Positions 50,637-59,637 of a DNA stretch of 64,000 bases are shown piece by piece. The notes under the pieces are model-generated. The model had not been told where the DNA came from, searched no databases, and worked only from the letters and a program-made list of their open reading frames with translations. Every line of letters begins with the position of its first letter. Position 1 is the first letter of the stretch. The DNA is from Paracoccus saliphilus (GTDB taxonomy: Bacteria; Pseudomonadota; Alphaproteobacteria; Rhodobacterales; Rhodobacteraceae), in assembly GCA_003255745.1 (NCBI GenBank), contig QKYL01000001.1, forward strand, positions 62,001-126,000. Direction: 5' to 3'. The translations under genes were made by a program, and so were the position numbers.

Positions 50637-51818
50637 ATGAGCCACGACATCCCTGCGATCACCCGCACCGAAGAGCTTGCGCGCTTCTGCGAGGCTGCCA
50701 AGAACGCCCCCTACGTCACCGTTGATACCGAGTTTCTGCGCGAGCGGACGTACTGGTCCAAGCTGTGCCTGATCCAGCTGGCCATCCCGCCCGCATCGAC
50801 CGCCAAGACGGACGGCGGCGAAGCGGTCTTGGTCGATCCCCTGGCCGAGGGCCTGTCGCTGGAGCCGCTTTACGATCTGTTCCGGCACACCGGCACGGTC
50901 AAGGTCTTTCACGCGGCGCGGCAGGACCTGGAGATATTCTTCCACGACGCCCAGCTGTTTCCTGAGCCGCTGTTTGACACCCAGGTGGCGGCGATGGTCT
51001 GCGGCTTTGGCGAACAGGTCGGCTACGAGACGCTGGTCCGAAAGATTGCCCGTGCCAATCTGGACAAGTCCTCGCGTTTTACCGACTGGTCGCGCCGTCC
51101 GCTGTCGGATGCGCAGAAAGCCTATGCACTGGCCGACGTGACTCATTTGCGCGTCATCTACGAATTCCTCTCGGCGGAACTGGTCAAGACCGGGCGCGAG
51201 GCCTGGCTGGCCGAAGAAGTCGCGGTCCTGGAAGACCCCGAAACCTATATCACCCGTCCGGACGAAGCGTGGTTGAAGGTGCGCACCCGCACCAATTCGC
51301 CGCGCTTTCTGGCGATCCTGCGCGAACTGGCGCGGTTCCGCGAAGCCTATGCGCAGGAACGCGACATCCCCCGCAGCCGCGTATTCAAGGATGACGCGAT
51401 GATCGAACTGGCCTCGACCAAGCCTTTGACCGAGGCGGACTTGGCGCGGTCGCGGTTGCTGCTGCGCGAAGCCCGCAAGGGCGAGATTGCGGCGGGGATC
51501 ATGGCGGCTGTCAAGGCGGGCCTGGAAACCAAGGACCTGCCGCAGCCCAAGGGCGAAGAGCCGGGCAAGCCCGGCAATGCGGCCCTGTCGGATCTGCTGC
51601 GCGTGCTGCTGAAGGCCAAGGCGGATGCTGCGGGGGTTGCACCCAAGCTGATTGCCTCGTCGTCCGACCTGGACGCCATCGCGACCGGGGACCGCGACCT
51701 GCCTGCTTTGCAGGGCTGGCGGTCCGAAGTTTTTGGACAGGACGCGCTTCGGCTGGCCGCCGGAGAGATTGCGCTTTCGGCGCAGGGCGGCGCGGTCAGG
51801 GTCGTCCCGGCCCGCTAG
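50637..51818 (+). CDS. rnd: Ribonuclease D
   Basis: RNase D is a 3'-5' exonuclease that trims tRNA and other stable RNA ends. The 393-residue product has the DEDDy residues in VDTEFLRE, FHAARQDLEIF and YALADVTHL, followed by an HRDC domain at about 215-295 (RFLAILRELARFREAYAQERDIPRSRVFKDDAMIELAS). Length is normal. It follows the mrp operon on the same strand but probably has its own promoter. Confidence 0.94.
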   Translation: MSHDIPAITRTEELARFCEAAKNAPYVTVDTEFLRERTYWSKLCLIQLAIPPASTAKTDGGEAVLVDPLAEGLSLEPLYDLFRHTGTVKVFHAARQDLEIFFHDAQLFPEPLFDTQVAAMVCGFGEQVGYETLVRKIARANLDKSSRFTDWSRRPLSDAQKAYALADVTHLRVIYEFLSAELVKTGREAWLAEEVAVLEDPETYITRPDEAWLKVRTRTNSPRFLAILRELARFREAYAQERDIPRSRVFKDDAMIELASTKPLTEADLARSRLLLREARKGEIAAGIMAAVKAGLETKDLPQPKGEEPGKPGNAALSDLLRVLLKAKADAAGVAPKLIASSSDLDAIATGDRDLPALQGWRSEVFGQDALRLAAGEIALSAQGGAVRVVPAR

Positions 51819-51821
51819 ACC

Positions 51822-52784
51822 ATGCAGCCCGGCCCGAGCCTCAGCAGAGCCTGGCCCGAAGATGCAGAGGCCATCGCGGCTGCGTTAAGTAATTGGGACA
51901 CAGTGCAGTGGCTGACGGCCGTTCCTTGGCCTTATGACGCGGCGGCAGCCGCCGAATTCGTGCAGCTTGCGGGTCTGGACGAACATGCCGTCCGCTTGGA
52001 CGGCAGGCTGGTGGGAATGGTGCGCGCCGGGGCCAGTTTCGGCATGTGGATCGCCCCGAACCTTCAGGGCAGGGGCATTGGCCGCCGCGCGGCGGTCCTG
52101 TCACTGTCGCGCCGTTTCCTGAAGAACCCGGGCGACATCTCGTCCCATCACCTGATCGGCAACCATCGCAGCGCCAGGCTGCTGTCCTGGCTTGGCTTCC
52201 GTCGGGCGGGAGAGGCGCTGCTGTGGTCGCGCGCCCTGCAGCGGGATGTCCAGGCGGTGTCCCTGACGCTGAGCCGAGAGGCGTTCGAGGCGCGTCACGC
52301 GATCTTCCTGCAGACGCCGCGCCTGCGCATTGGCCAGTTTGCGGCGGCTGACCTTCCTGCCTTGGATCGGATCGCGGCCCTGTCCCGGATGGATGGAGCG
52401 ACGGCGGCTGCCGCGGCACGACAGGACGCATCTGAGGCGATCGGAGGGGCGCTTCTGCCGCCCCTGTGTTTGGCGGTGCGCCGAAAGGGCCAAGTGGTCG
52501 GCTTGATCGGGTTCAGCGCCGATATGCCCCCGCGGCTGAGTTTTGTTATTGATCCGAGGCACTCAGGTCAGGGTCTGGGACAGGAAATGGTTGCTGCCGC
52601 CTTCGCAGAACTGGTGGCCCGGCTTGCCCCGGAGGAAGTCGTGGCAGACGTGGTCCTGAACAACATCCCCGCACGCAACATCCTGAAGAATCTTGGCTTC
52701 CAGAGGTCCGAGGATATCTTGCTGCAAGCTGCCGAACCTGCCGATGCGGCGCGGTACCGCTGGCGCCCGGCGCCGCGGTTTTAG
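51822..52784 (+). CDS. Tandem-domain GNAT acetyltransferase
   Basis: A 320-residue cytosolic protein made of two GNAT domains. The first shows APNLQGRGIGRRAAVL and ends with HRSARLLSWLGFRRAGE; the second shows DPRHSGQGLGQEMVAAAF and NIPARNILKNLGFQRSED. Both keep the acetyl-CoA loop. The substrate is unknown; tandem GNATs of this sort resemble RimJ-type protein or small-molecule acetyltransferases. Three bases after rnd, so probably in the same operon. Confidence 0.85.
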   Translation: MQPGPSLSRAWPEDAEAIAAALSNWDTVQWLTAVPWPYDAAAAAEFVQLAGLDEHAVRLDGRLVGMVRAGASFGMWIAPNLQGRGIGRRAAVLSLSRRFLKNPGDISSHHLIGNHRSARLLSWLGFRRAGEALLWSRALQRDVQAVSLTLSREAFEARHAIFLQTPRLRIGQFAAADLPALDRIAALSRMDGATAAAAARQDASEAIGGALLPPLCLAVRRKGQVVGLIGFSADMPPRLSFVIDPRHSGQGLGQEMVAAAFAELVARLAPEEVVADVVLNNIPARNILKNLGFQRSEDILLQAAEPADAARYRWRPAPRF

Positions 52785-53548
52785 CTGAGTGCCGGGTCTT
52801 CGGGCGGCGCCGGCTGGATCACCCGGAACAGGGCCCGGCGTTCCTGCGGGGTGTCGCCTTGGGGAACGCTGCGCGCCGGATCGGCGGGGGGCGGGGCAGG
52901 GCGGCTTCGCGGCGCGAAGCGGGCCGCGCCTTCGGCAAAGCCGATGGTCGAAGGCGACGGGGCCAGAGTCGTCCCCCCTTCGATGATCGGCATGACCTCG
53001 TCCGCGACCAGGTCGAAGCGGCGCGGCGCGACGCCGGGATCGCCTTCCGCCACCAGGCAGCCAAGGGCCCGCGTCACGTCCCCCAGATCCGACCGCAGCG
53101 GCAGCAGCAGCATCTGGCCCGTCAGTTCGGGGCGGGCATATTGGGCCTTGGCGGCCAGAGTCACCCGCGCGATCTGTGGCGCCTTGAAGACGCTTTCCAG
53201 CACATCCGAAAACCGGCCACGCGAGCTGGTGTTCAGGAAGGCGCAGACCGGCATGCCGCGCACCTCCATCCCCATCAGGTCGATCAGGTGGCGGCCCGCC
53301 AGTCGCAGGCGCCCTGCGCCCGGTGCGATCCGTTCCAGAATGAAGGCATAGTCCAGCGCCCGGGCGATCCCGCGTGGGTCCACATCCGTTCGCGCCGGAA
53401 CCGCGCGCCCGTTGCGGATGCCGTCCCAATAACTGCGCAAATCGCGCAGGACACGGTCGGGCCGGCAGGGTTCGTAATCCTGCAGGCGCACGATGCGGCC
53501 CATGTCGCGCAAAATACCTTGTTCCACGTCGTCATCACGATCCGACAT
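52781..53548 (-). CDS. PAS_5-type domain protein
   Basis: A 255-residue protein with the alphaproteobacterial PAS_5 domain (about 35-185): LRSYWDGIRNGRAVPARTDVDPRGI, RIAPGAGRLRLAGRHLIDLMGMEVRGMP, LLPLRSDLGDVTRALGCLV. The C-terminal 55 residues are proline-rich and disordered. It has no output domain, so it may bind a ligand and act through a partner. Its last bases overlap the end of the convergent GNAT gene by four. Confidence 0.83.
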   Translation of the reverse strand: MSDRDDDVEQGILRDMGRIVRLQDYEPCRPDRVLRDLRSYWDGIRNGRAVPARTDVDPRGIARALDYAFILERIAPGAGRLRLAGRHLIDLMGMEVRGMPVCAFLNTSSRGRFSDVLESVFKAPQIARVTLAAKAQYARPELTGQMLLLPLRSDLGDVTRALGCLVAEGDPGVAPRRFDLVADEVMPIIEGGTTLAPSPSTIGFAEGAARFAPRSRPAPPPADPARSVPQGDTPQERRALFRVIQPAPPEDPALS

Positions 53549-53741
53549 GTTGAACCCTTTACATCAATTCTGACGGGTCGTCTTCTACCGCGTCCTTCAT
53601 GACATCTTAACGGCAAAGGCCGAGCCTCGCCGAGTCATTTCCTGAATCAATGGTTAAGATGTGAAGCAGCAGCGGGGCTTGACCGTCGCGGCCTGCCGGG
53701 GCATCCCAACGCCAGGATTTTGGGCGGGCAGAGGATAGAAC

Positions 53742-54380
53742 ATGATGAACCGCACCGGCTTGATGGTCATCCTGTCCTCGCCTTCGGGCGCCGGGAAATC
53801 GACTTTGGCCCGGCGGCTGATGCAGTGGGACCCGACTCTGCGCTTTTCCGTGTCGGCCACGACGCGCGCGCCGCGGCCGGGCGAGGTGGACGGGGTCGAT
53901 TACTATTTCACCTCGTCGGATGAATTCCGCCGCATGGTGGCCGAGGACCAGATGCTGGAACATGCAGAGGTGTTCGGCAATTTCTATGGCAGCCCGCGTG
54001 CGCCGGTTGAAACTGCGATGCGGGACGGGCGCGACACGCTGTTCGACGTTGATTGGCAGGGGGGGCAGCAGATCCGCGCTTCGGCTCTTGGCGGGCATGT
54101 CGTGTCGATCTTCGTGCTGCCCCCCTCGCTGCCCGAGCTTGAGCGTCGGCTGCGCGGACGGGGGCAGGACAGCGACGTGGTCATCGCCGGCCGCATGTTG
54201 AAAAGCCGGTCCGAGATCAGCCATTGGGCTGAATACGATTACGTGCTGGTGAATGATGATCTTGACGAAACCGAGGCGCGCCTGAGGGCCATCCTGACCG
54301 CCGAACGCCTGCGCCGGGACCGGCAGGCGGGATTGGGTGCCTTCGTCAAGCAGCTGATGGCCGAGGAGGAGGTGCGATGA
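53742..54380 (+). CDS. gmk: Guanylate kinase
   Basis: Gmk phosphorylates GMP to GDP with ATP. The 212-residue product has the P-loop [31 protein letters not shown] for GMP binding, and [12 protein letters not shown] at the end. An ATG at 53742 and one directly after are both possible. It overlaps the next gene by four bases. Confidence 0.96.
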   Translation: MMNRTGLMVILSSPSGAGKSTLARRLMQWDPTLRFSVSATTRAPRPGEVDGVDYYFTSSDEFRRMVAEDQMLEHAEVFGNFYGSPRAPVETAMRDGRDTLFDVDWQGGQQIRASALGGHVVSIFVLPPSLPELERRLRGRGQDSDVVIAGRMLKSRSEISHWAEYDYVLVNDDLDETEARLRAILTAERLRRDRQAGLGAFVKQLMAEEEVR

Positions 54381-54898
54381 TCTGGTCGCTGGATGGTATC
54401 GCGCCCGAACTGGCACAGGATGCCTGGGCCGCGCCCGATGCGCAGCTGATGGGCCGTGTCCGGCTGGAGGAGAGGGCATCGGTCTGGTTCGGTGCCGTCC
54501 TGCGCGGCGATAACGAGCTGATCCGCGTGGGGCGCGGCAGCAATGTGCAGGACCTGTGTTGCCTGCATACCGACATGGGATATCCGCTGGAGATTGGCGA
54601 AGACTGCACCGTCGGTCATCGCGCGATCCTGCATGGCTGCCGCATCGGCGACGGGGCGCTGGTGGGCATGGGGGCGACGATCCTGAACGGCGCCATCATT
54701 GGTGCCGGCGCGCTGATCGGCGCCGGCACCCTGATCGCCGAGGGCAAGGAGATCCCGCCCGGGGCGCTGGTGATGGGTGCGCCAGGCAAGGTGATCCGGA
54801 TGCTGGACGATGCCGCGCAGCAGGAGCTGCGCGCTTCGGCGGCGCGATATCGGGCCAATGCCGCGCGATTCCGCGTCGGCCTGGCCGCGGCGGGCTGA
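54377..54898 (+). CDS. Gamma carbonic anhydrase-like hexapeptide protein
   Basis: A 173-residue left-handed beta helix protein of the gamma-CA/PaaY/YrdA group. The metal-site histidines are in [15 protein letters not shown] and [14 protein letters not shown]. Members form trimers; actual carbonic anhydrase activity is not certain for this branch. It is translationally coupled to gmk, and a histidine kinase gene follows after four bases. Confidence 0.87.
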   Translation: MIWSLDGIAPELAQDAWAAPDAQLMGRVRLEERASVWFGAVLRGDNELIRVGRGSNVQDLCCLHTDMGYPLEIGEDCTVGHRAILHGCRIGDGALVGMGATILNGAIIGAGALIGAGTLIAEGKEIPPGALVMGAPGKVIRMLDDAAQQELRASAARYRANAARFRVGLAAAG

Positions 54899-54902
54899 TC
54901 GC

Positions 54903-56009
54903 GTGCTGGGCGCGGGGCGGCGGCTGTCCGGTTTGCTGGACGGGGTGCCGGTGCCGATGCTGGCGGTTGATCGGGACGCCAGGGTGATTGCCGCCAACGG
55001 GCTGGCGGGGGCGCTGCTGGGACCTGACCTGCTGAACAGGCCCTTTGTCACGGTGCTGCGTCATCCGGCCATCGTGCAGGCCGTGGACCGGATGCTGGAC
55101 CCCGAGGCGGGACCCCCGCCCGTTCCCGATCCCGCGCTGCCGACCCCGCCCGACGGGGTGGTGACGCTGCGGGCGCAGTTTGCTGCCGATGGGCGCGACG
55201 TCCTGGCCGAGGTGACGGTGGCGCCCTTGCCATCGCCCTTTGGACCGGGGGCGACGATCGCGCTGCTGGACCGATCGGTCGCGGAGGAGGCCGAGCAGAT
55301 GCGGCGCGATTTCGTCGCCAATGTCAGTCACGAGCTGAAGACCCCCCTGACCGCCATGATCGGCTTTATCGAAACGCTGCGCGGCCCCGCCCGCGACGAC
55401 GCCCGGGCGCGGGATCGTTTTCTGGACATCATGGAACGTGAGGCGGCGCGCATGAACCGGCTGATCAGTGACCTGCTGTCGCTGAGCCGCGTCCAGTCCG
55501 AGGAACGGCGCCGCCCTTCGGGCGAGGCTGACCTGCCGGGGCTGTTGCAGGGCGTGCTGGCGATCCTTGCGCCACGCGCTGAAAGCGCCGGTGTGGCAGT
55601 CGAAACCGTGGGCCTGGACCAGCCCCTGCGCCTGCCGGGGGACACCGACCAGTTGACCCAGGTTTTTCAGAACCTCATCGAGAACGCCCTGAAATATGGC
55701 GGATCGGGAGGCATGTTGCGGGTGGCTTTGACGCGTATCGCGCATGAGCCAATGCTGCGGGGGCCTGCCTGGGCCGTCACCGTCGAAGATCGCGGCGAGG
55801 GGATCGAGGAACAGCACCTGCCCCGGCTGACCGAACGCTTTTATCGCGTCGACACGCACCGGTCGCGCGCGCAGGGCGGAACGGGACTGGGCCTGGCGAT
55901 CGTCAAGCATATCGTGAGCCGCCATCGCGGGCGCCTGCGGATTGAAAGCCGCCTGGGTGAAGGCAGCCGCTTCATCGTCATTCTGCCGGAACGTCTGTCC
56001 CGGAACTGA
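54903..56009 (+). CDS. PhoR-like sensor histidine kinase without membrane segments
   Basis: A 368-residue kinase with an N-terminal PAS domain (about 1-110, PMLAVDRDARVIAANG), a dimerisation domain with the phosphorylated His in VANVSHELKTPLTAMIGF, and an ATPase domain with QVFQNLIENALKYG, VEDRGEGIEEQHLPRLTERFYRVD and GGTGLGLAIVKHIV. These motifs are those of PhoR. The usual N-terminal membrane anchor is absent with the GTG start at 54903, and no phoB or pst genes adjoin. Input may thus be cytosolic. Confidence 0.83.
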   Translation: MLGAGRRLSGLLDGVPVPMLAVDRDARVIAANGLAGALLGPDLLNRPFVTVLRHPAIVQAVDRMLDPEAGPPPVPDPALPTPPDGVVTLRAQFAADGRDVLAEVTVAPLPSPFGPGATIALLDRSVAEEAEQMRRDFVANVSHELKTPLTAMIGFIETLRGPARDDARARDRFLDIMEREAARMNRLISDLLSLSRVQSEERRRPSGEADLPGLLQGVLAILAPRAESAGVAVETVGLDQPLRLPGDTDQLTQVFQNLIENALKYGGSGGMLRVALTRIAHEPMLRGPAWAVTVEDRGEGIEEQHLPRLTERFYRVDTHRSRAQGGTGLGLAIVKHIVSRHRGRLRIESRLGEGSRFIVILPERLSRN

Positions 56010-56098
56010 GCCGCGTCGGGTTGCAGTGTCGCAGCCCTCTCGCCCTTGCCGGAGGCATGGCCTATAAGCGCGCCATGTCGTCAGGAAGGGATAGGGGC

Positions 56099-56854
56099 AT
56101 GTCGCAATCGTCGCAGGTCGATCCGGCCAAGCTGGCCGCCGCAAGGGCCGCCATCGCATTGGTCGAGGATGGGATGAAGCTGGGCCTGGGCACGGGTTCG
56201 ACCGCAAGCGTCATGGTGCGCGAACTGGCGGCGCGGGTGGCGGCCGAGGGGCTGAACCTGCGCTGTGCCGCGACCTCAGCGGCCACGGCTGAACTGGCGG
56301 AAAGCCTGGGCCTGCGGATCGAGACGCTGGACGAGATCGGCTGGCTGGACCTGACCATCGACGGCGCGGACGAGGTCGATCCGCAGCTGCACCTGATTAA
56401 GGGAGGCGGTGCCGCACATCTGCGTGAAAAGGTCGTCGCCGCCGCAAGTGACCGGATGGTGGTGATTGCCGATCCCAGCAAGGTGGTCGAGACACTGGGG
56501 GCGTTTCCCCTTCCGGTCGAGGTTCTGGCTTTCGGATTCGAGACGACACGCAAGCTGATCCGTCGCGCGCTCGACACGCTGGAACTGGGAGAGCGGGACG
56601 TGCTGCAGCGCCTGAAGGGCAGCGACCCGGTGGTCACGGATGAGGGGAACCTGATCCTAGACCTGCACCTGATGCAGATCCCGGATCCCGTGGCCCTGGC
56701 CCGCGCGCTGTCCGCGATCCCTGGCGTCGTCGAGCACGGGCTGTTCCTGGGCATGTGCAACCTGGCCATCATCGGACGCGAGGATGGCACGGTGGTCGAA
56801 CTGGCCCGCGATGCCGAAATCGATGCCGACATGCTGGCCCATGAAGGAGAATGA
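56099..56854 (+). CDS. rpiA: Ribose-5-phosphate isomerase A
   Basis: RpiA interconverts ribose-5-P and ribulose-5-P in the pentose phosphate pathway. The 251-residue protein has GLGTGSTASVMVREL, DLTIDGADEVDPQLHLIKGGG and LREKVVAAAS, with the catalytic Glu and Lys of the family. Start at 56099 (MSQSSQVD). The next gene, encoding NADPH-dependent glutathione reductase, starts 5 bases after. Confidence 0.96.
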   Translation: MSQSSQVDPAKLAAARAAIALVEDGMKLGLGTGSTASVMVRELAARVAAEGLNLRCAATSAATAELAESLGLRIETLDEIGWLDLTIDGADEVDPQLHLIKGGGAAHLREKVVAAASDRMVVIADPSKVVETLGAFPLPVEVLAFGFETTRKLIRRALDTLELGERDVLQRLKGSDPVVTDEGNLILDLHLMQIPDPVALARALSAIPGVVEHGLFLGMCNLAIIGREDGTVVELARDAEIDADMLAHEGE

Positions 56855-56858
56855 ACCC

Positions 56859-58238
56859 GTGAGCTTTGACTATGATCTGTTCGTGATCGGTGGCGGGTCC
56901 GGCGGCGTCCGGGCCGCCCGGATCGCGGCCGGCGAATATGGTGCGAAGGTGGGATTGGCCGAGGAAAGCCGCATGGGCGGCACCTGCGTCATCCGCGGCT
57001 GCGTGCCCAAGAAACTGATGATCTTTGCCTCGCAGGCCGGGCTGATGGCCGAGGAGATGCGCGGCTATGGCTGGAGCGATGCCCAGACCGGCGCCTTCGA
57101 CTGGGAGGTGTTCCGGGAAAAGCTGGATGCCGAGCTGTCCCGGCTGGAGTTGATCTATCGTGCGGGCCTGCAGCGGGCGGGCGTTGAGATGCACGACCAG
57201 CGCGCCATTCTGGCCGATCATCACACGGTCGAACTGGCTGATGGCACCCGCAAGACTGCCCGCCACATCCTGATCGCCACCGGCGGCCGGCCCGCGCGCA
57301 TCGGCGTCCCCGGCGAGGAGCTGGCGATGGTGTCGGATGATCTGTTCCTGATGGACAAGTTGCCGCGCCGCGCCCTGCTGGTCGGAGGCGGTTTCATTGC
57401 CTGCGAATTCGCCACGATCATGGCGGGCCTGGGCGTGGAAACGGTTCAGGCCTATCGTGGCGATGCGGTGCTGCGCGGCTTTGACCGCGAGGCGCGCGAT
57501 CTGGCCACCCTGCAACTGAGCCAGGTGGGCGTGGACCTGCGCCTTGGCCTGACGCCCACGCGGCTGGAGCGGCAGGGCGAGACGGTCGAGGTCAGCTTTG
57601 ACGACGGCAGCAGCGACCGCTTTGACGCGGTTCTGTTTGCAACCGGCCGCGACCCCTATACCCGCGGCCTAGGCCTTGAGAACACCGAGGTCAGGCTGAA
57701 ACCCAACGGTGCGATCGAGGTGGATGACTGGTCGCAGACCAGCGTGCCGTCGATCTTTGCCGTGGGAGACGTGACCGATCGGGTCAACCTGACCCCGGTG
57801 GCCATCCGCGAAGGGCACAGCTTTGTCGACACGGTCTTTGGCGGCAAGGCGCGCAAGGTCGATCACTCGATCGTGGCCAGCGCCGTCTATCTGCGCCCGC
57901 ACGAGTTGGCGACGGTCGGCCTGACCGAGGAAGAGGCCAAGGCACGCGGCCCCGTCGATGTCTATTCAACCGTGTTCCGGCCGATGCGGTCCATGTTCGC
58001 GGGCAGCGATGCCAAGGTGATGATGAAGCTGCTGGTCGATCCCGAAACGGATAAGGTGCTGGGATGCCACATCTTTGGCCCCGAAGCGGGCGAGATGATC
58101 CAGCTGGCGGCGATCCCCATCGGCATGGGCGCGACCAAGGCGCAGTTCGACGCGACGATTGCCGTCCATCCCACCGCCGCCGAAGAGCTGGTGACAATGC
58201 GCAACCCTTCGCGACGGCACGGGCGTCTGACGGGCTGA
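56859..58238 (+). CDS. gor: Glutathione-disulfide reductase
   Basis: Gor reduces oxidised glutathione with NADPH. The 459-residue flavoprotein has GGGSGGVRAARIAA, the redox pair Cys43/Cys48 in GGTCVIRGCVPKK, the NADP fold VGGGFIACEFATIMAGLG and a C-terminal IAVHPTAAEELVTM with the catalytic His. GTG 56859 preceded by AAGGAG nine bases away is taken as start; ATG 56841 (six residues longer) would overlap rpiA. The pair rpiA-gor links NADPH supply and use. Confidence 0.94.
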   Translation: MSFDYDLFVIGGGSGGVRAARIAAGEYGAKVGLAEESRMGGTCVIRGCVPKKLMIFASQAGLMAEEMRGYGWSDAQTGAFDWEVFREKLDAELSRLELIYRAGLQRAGVEMHDQRAILADHHTVELADGTRKTARHILIATGGRPARIGVPGEELAMVSDDLFLMDKLPRRALLVGGGFIACEFATIMAGLGVETVQAYRGDAVLRGFDREARDLATLQLSQVGVDLRLGLTPTRLERQGETVEVSFDDGSSDRFDAVLFATGRDPYTRGLGLENTEVRLKPNGAIEVDDWSQTSVPSIFAVGDVTDRVNLTPVAIREGHSFVDTVFGGKARKVDHSIVASAVYLRPHELATVGLTEEEAKARGPVDVYSTVFRPMRSMFAGSDAKVMMKLLVDPETDKVLGCHIFGPEAGEMIQLAAIPIGMGATKAQFDATIAVHPTAAEELVTMRNPSRRHGRLTG

Positions 58239-58353
58239 ATCCCGAACGGGCGCGGCGCGGGGTCGCACTGAACCGTGGCGCGCAGGGTTGACATTTCACC
58301 CTCGCGCCCCAGTTTTCAAGCAACGGAATTTCCAACGAAAGAAGGTCGATCGG

Positions 58354-59637
58354 ATGGCAAATCAGGGCCCCTGGGGCGGAGGCGGCGGAGGAAACGGCGG
58401 CCGGGACGACAAGGATGGCGACAAGCGCCCGGCGGGCCGCCCTTGGGCGGACCAGCAGCCACCCAACGGCCCGCGTCGTCCCGGACCCGGCGGCGATTCC
58501 CAACGCCCCGAAATCGAGGACCTGATGAAGAAGGGGCAGGAGCGTCTGCGCGTGCTGATGGGCGGACGCGGCACTGGTGGCGGCACGGGCAATGGCGGAG
58601 GCCGTGGCCCGGTGGGACCGAATTTCGGCCTGAACCGCTCCACCGTGGCCGTGGCGGGGCTTGCGGCGGTAGCGCTGTGGGCCTTTGCCAGCTTCTATCG
58701 CGTGCAGACCAACGAACAATCGGTCGAGTTCCTGTTCGGCCGCGCTGTGGCTGTTGGAACTGAAGGTCTTAACTTTGCCCCCTGGCCCTTTGTCACCGCC
58801 GAAGTGGTTCCGGTGACGAATGAACGCGTGACCGAGATCGGCACCGGCCAGGCCGGGCCGATGGACAGCGGCCTGATGCTGACCCGCGACCAGAACATCG
58901 TGGATATGGAATATCAGGTCGTCTGGAACATCAGCGACCCGCAGATGTACCTGTTCAATCTGGCCGACCCTGCCGACACGATGCGCGCCGTGGCCGAATC
59001 CGCAATGCGCGACATCATCGCCCGCACGGAACTGGCCCCGATCCTCAACCGTGACCGCGGCGCGATCGCCCGGGACCTGCAGGAATCGGTGCAGTCGACG
59101 CTGGACGCCTATCAGTCGGGCATCAACGTCATCCGTGTGAACCTTGACCGTGCCGACCCGCCCGAAGAGGTGATCGACAGCTTCCGCGCCGTGCAGGCCG
59201 CCCAGCAAGAGCGTGACCGCCTGGAGAACGAGGCCGACGCCTATGCCAACCGCGTTCTGGCACAGGCCCGCGGTAATGCGGCGCAGGTGCTGGAACAGGC
59301 CGAGGGTTATCGCGCCGAGGCCGTGAACACCGCCGCCGGTGAGGCCGCCCGTTTCAATTCGATCTACGAGGAATACGTGAACGCCCCCGAGGTCACCCGC
59401 CGCCGGATGTATCTGGAGACGATGGAGCAGGTGCTGGGCGACGTGAACAAGATCATCATCGGCGAAGGGCTGAACGAAGGCTCGGGTGTTGTGCCTTACC
59501 TGCCGCTGGACCAGCTGCGCGGCACCGACGGGCAGGGCGGTTCGGCCGATGTCAGGAACAGCACCACGGGTCTGCTGAACAGCGATCCCGCCGGCATGTC
59601 CGGCACCCCCGCAACCACCACCGGAGGGACGAACTGA
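58354..59637 (+). CDS. hflK: HflK, FtsH modulator subunit
   Basis: HflK and HflC form a membrane complex that holds and controls the AAA protease FtsH. The 427-residue protein has a glycine- and proline-rich cytosolic N terminus, one membrane segment at about 93-110, then an SPFH/PHB domain (FYRVQTNEQSVEFLFGR, LTRDQNIVDMEYQVVWNISDP) and a long helix (AQQERDRLENEADAYANRVLAQARGNAAQVLEQ). It overlaps hflC by one base. Confidence 0.94.
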   Translation: MANQGPWGGGGGGNGGRDDKDGDKRPAGRPWADQQPPNGPRRPGPGGDSQRPEIEDLMKKGQERLRVLMGGRGTGGGTGNGGGRGPVGPNFGLNRSTVAVAGLAAVALWAFASFYRVQTNEQSVEFLFGRAVAVGTEGLNFAPWPFVTAEVVPVTNERVTEIGTGQAGPMDSGLMLTRDQNIVDMEYQVVWNISDPQMYLFNLADPADTMRAVAESAMRDIIARTELAPILNRDRGAIARDLQESVQSTLDAYQSGINVIRVNLDRADPPEEVIDSFRAVQAAQQERDRLENEADAYANRVLAQARGNAAQVLEQAEGYRAEAVNTAAGEAARFNSIYEEYVNAPEVTRRRMYLETMEQVLGDVNKIIIGEGLNEGSGVVPYLPLDQLRGTDGQGGSADVRNSTTGLLNSDPAGMSGTPATTTGGTN

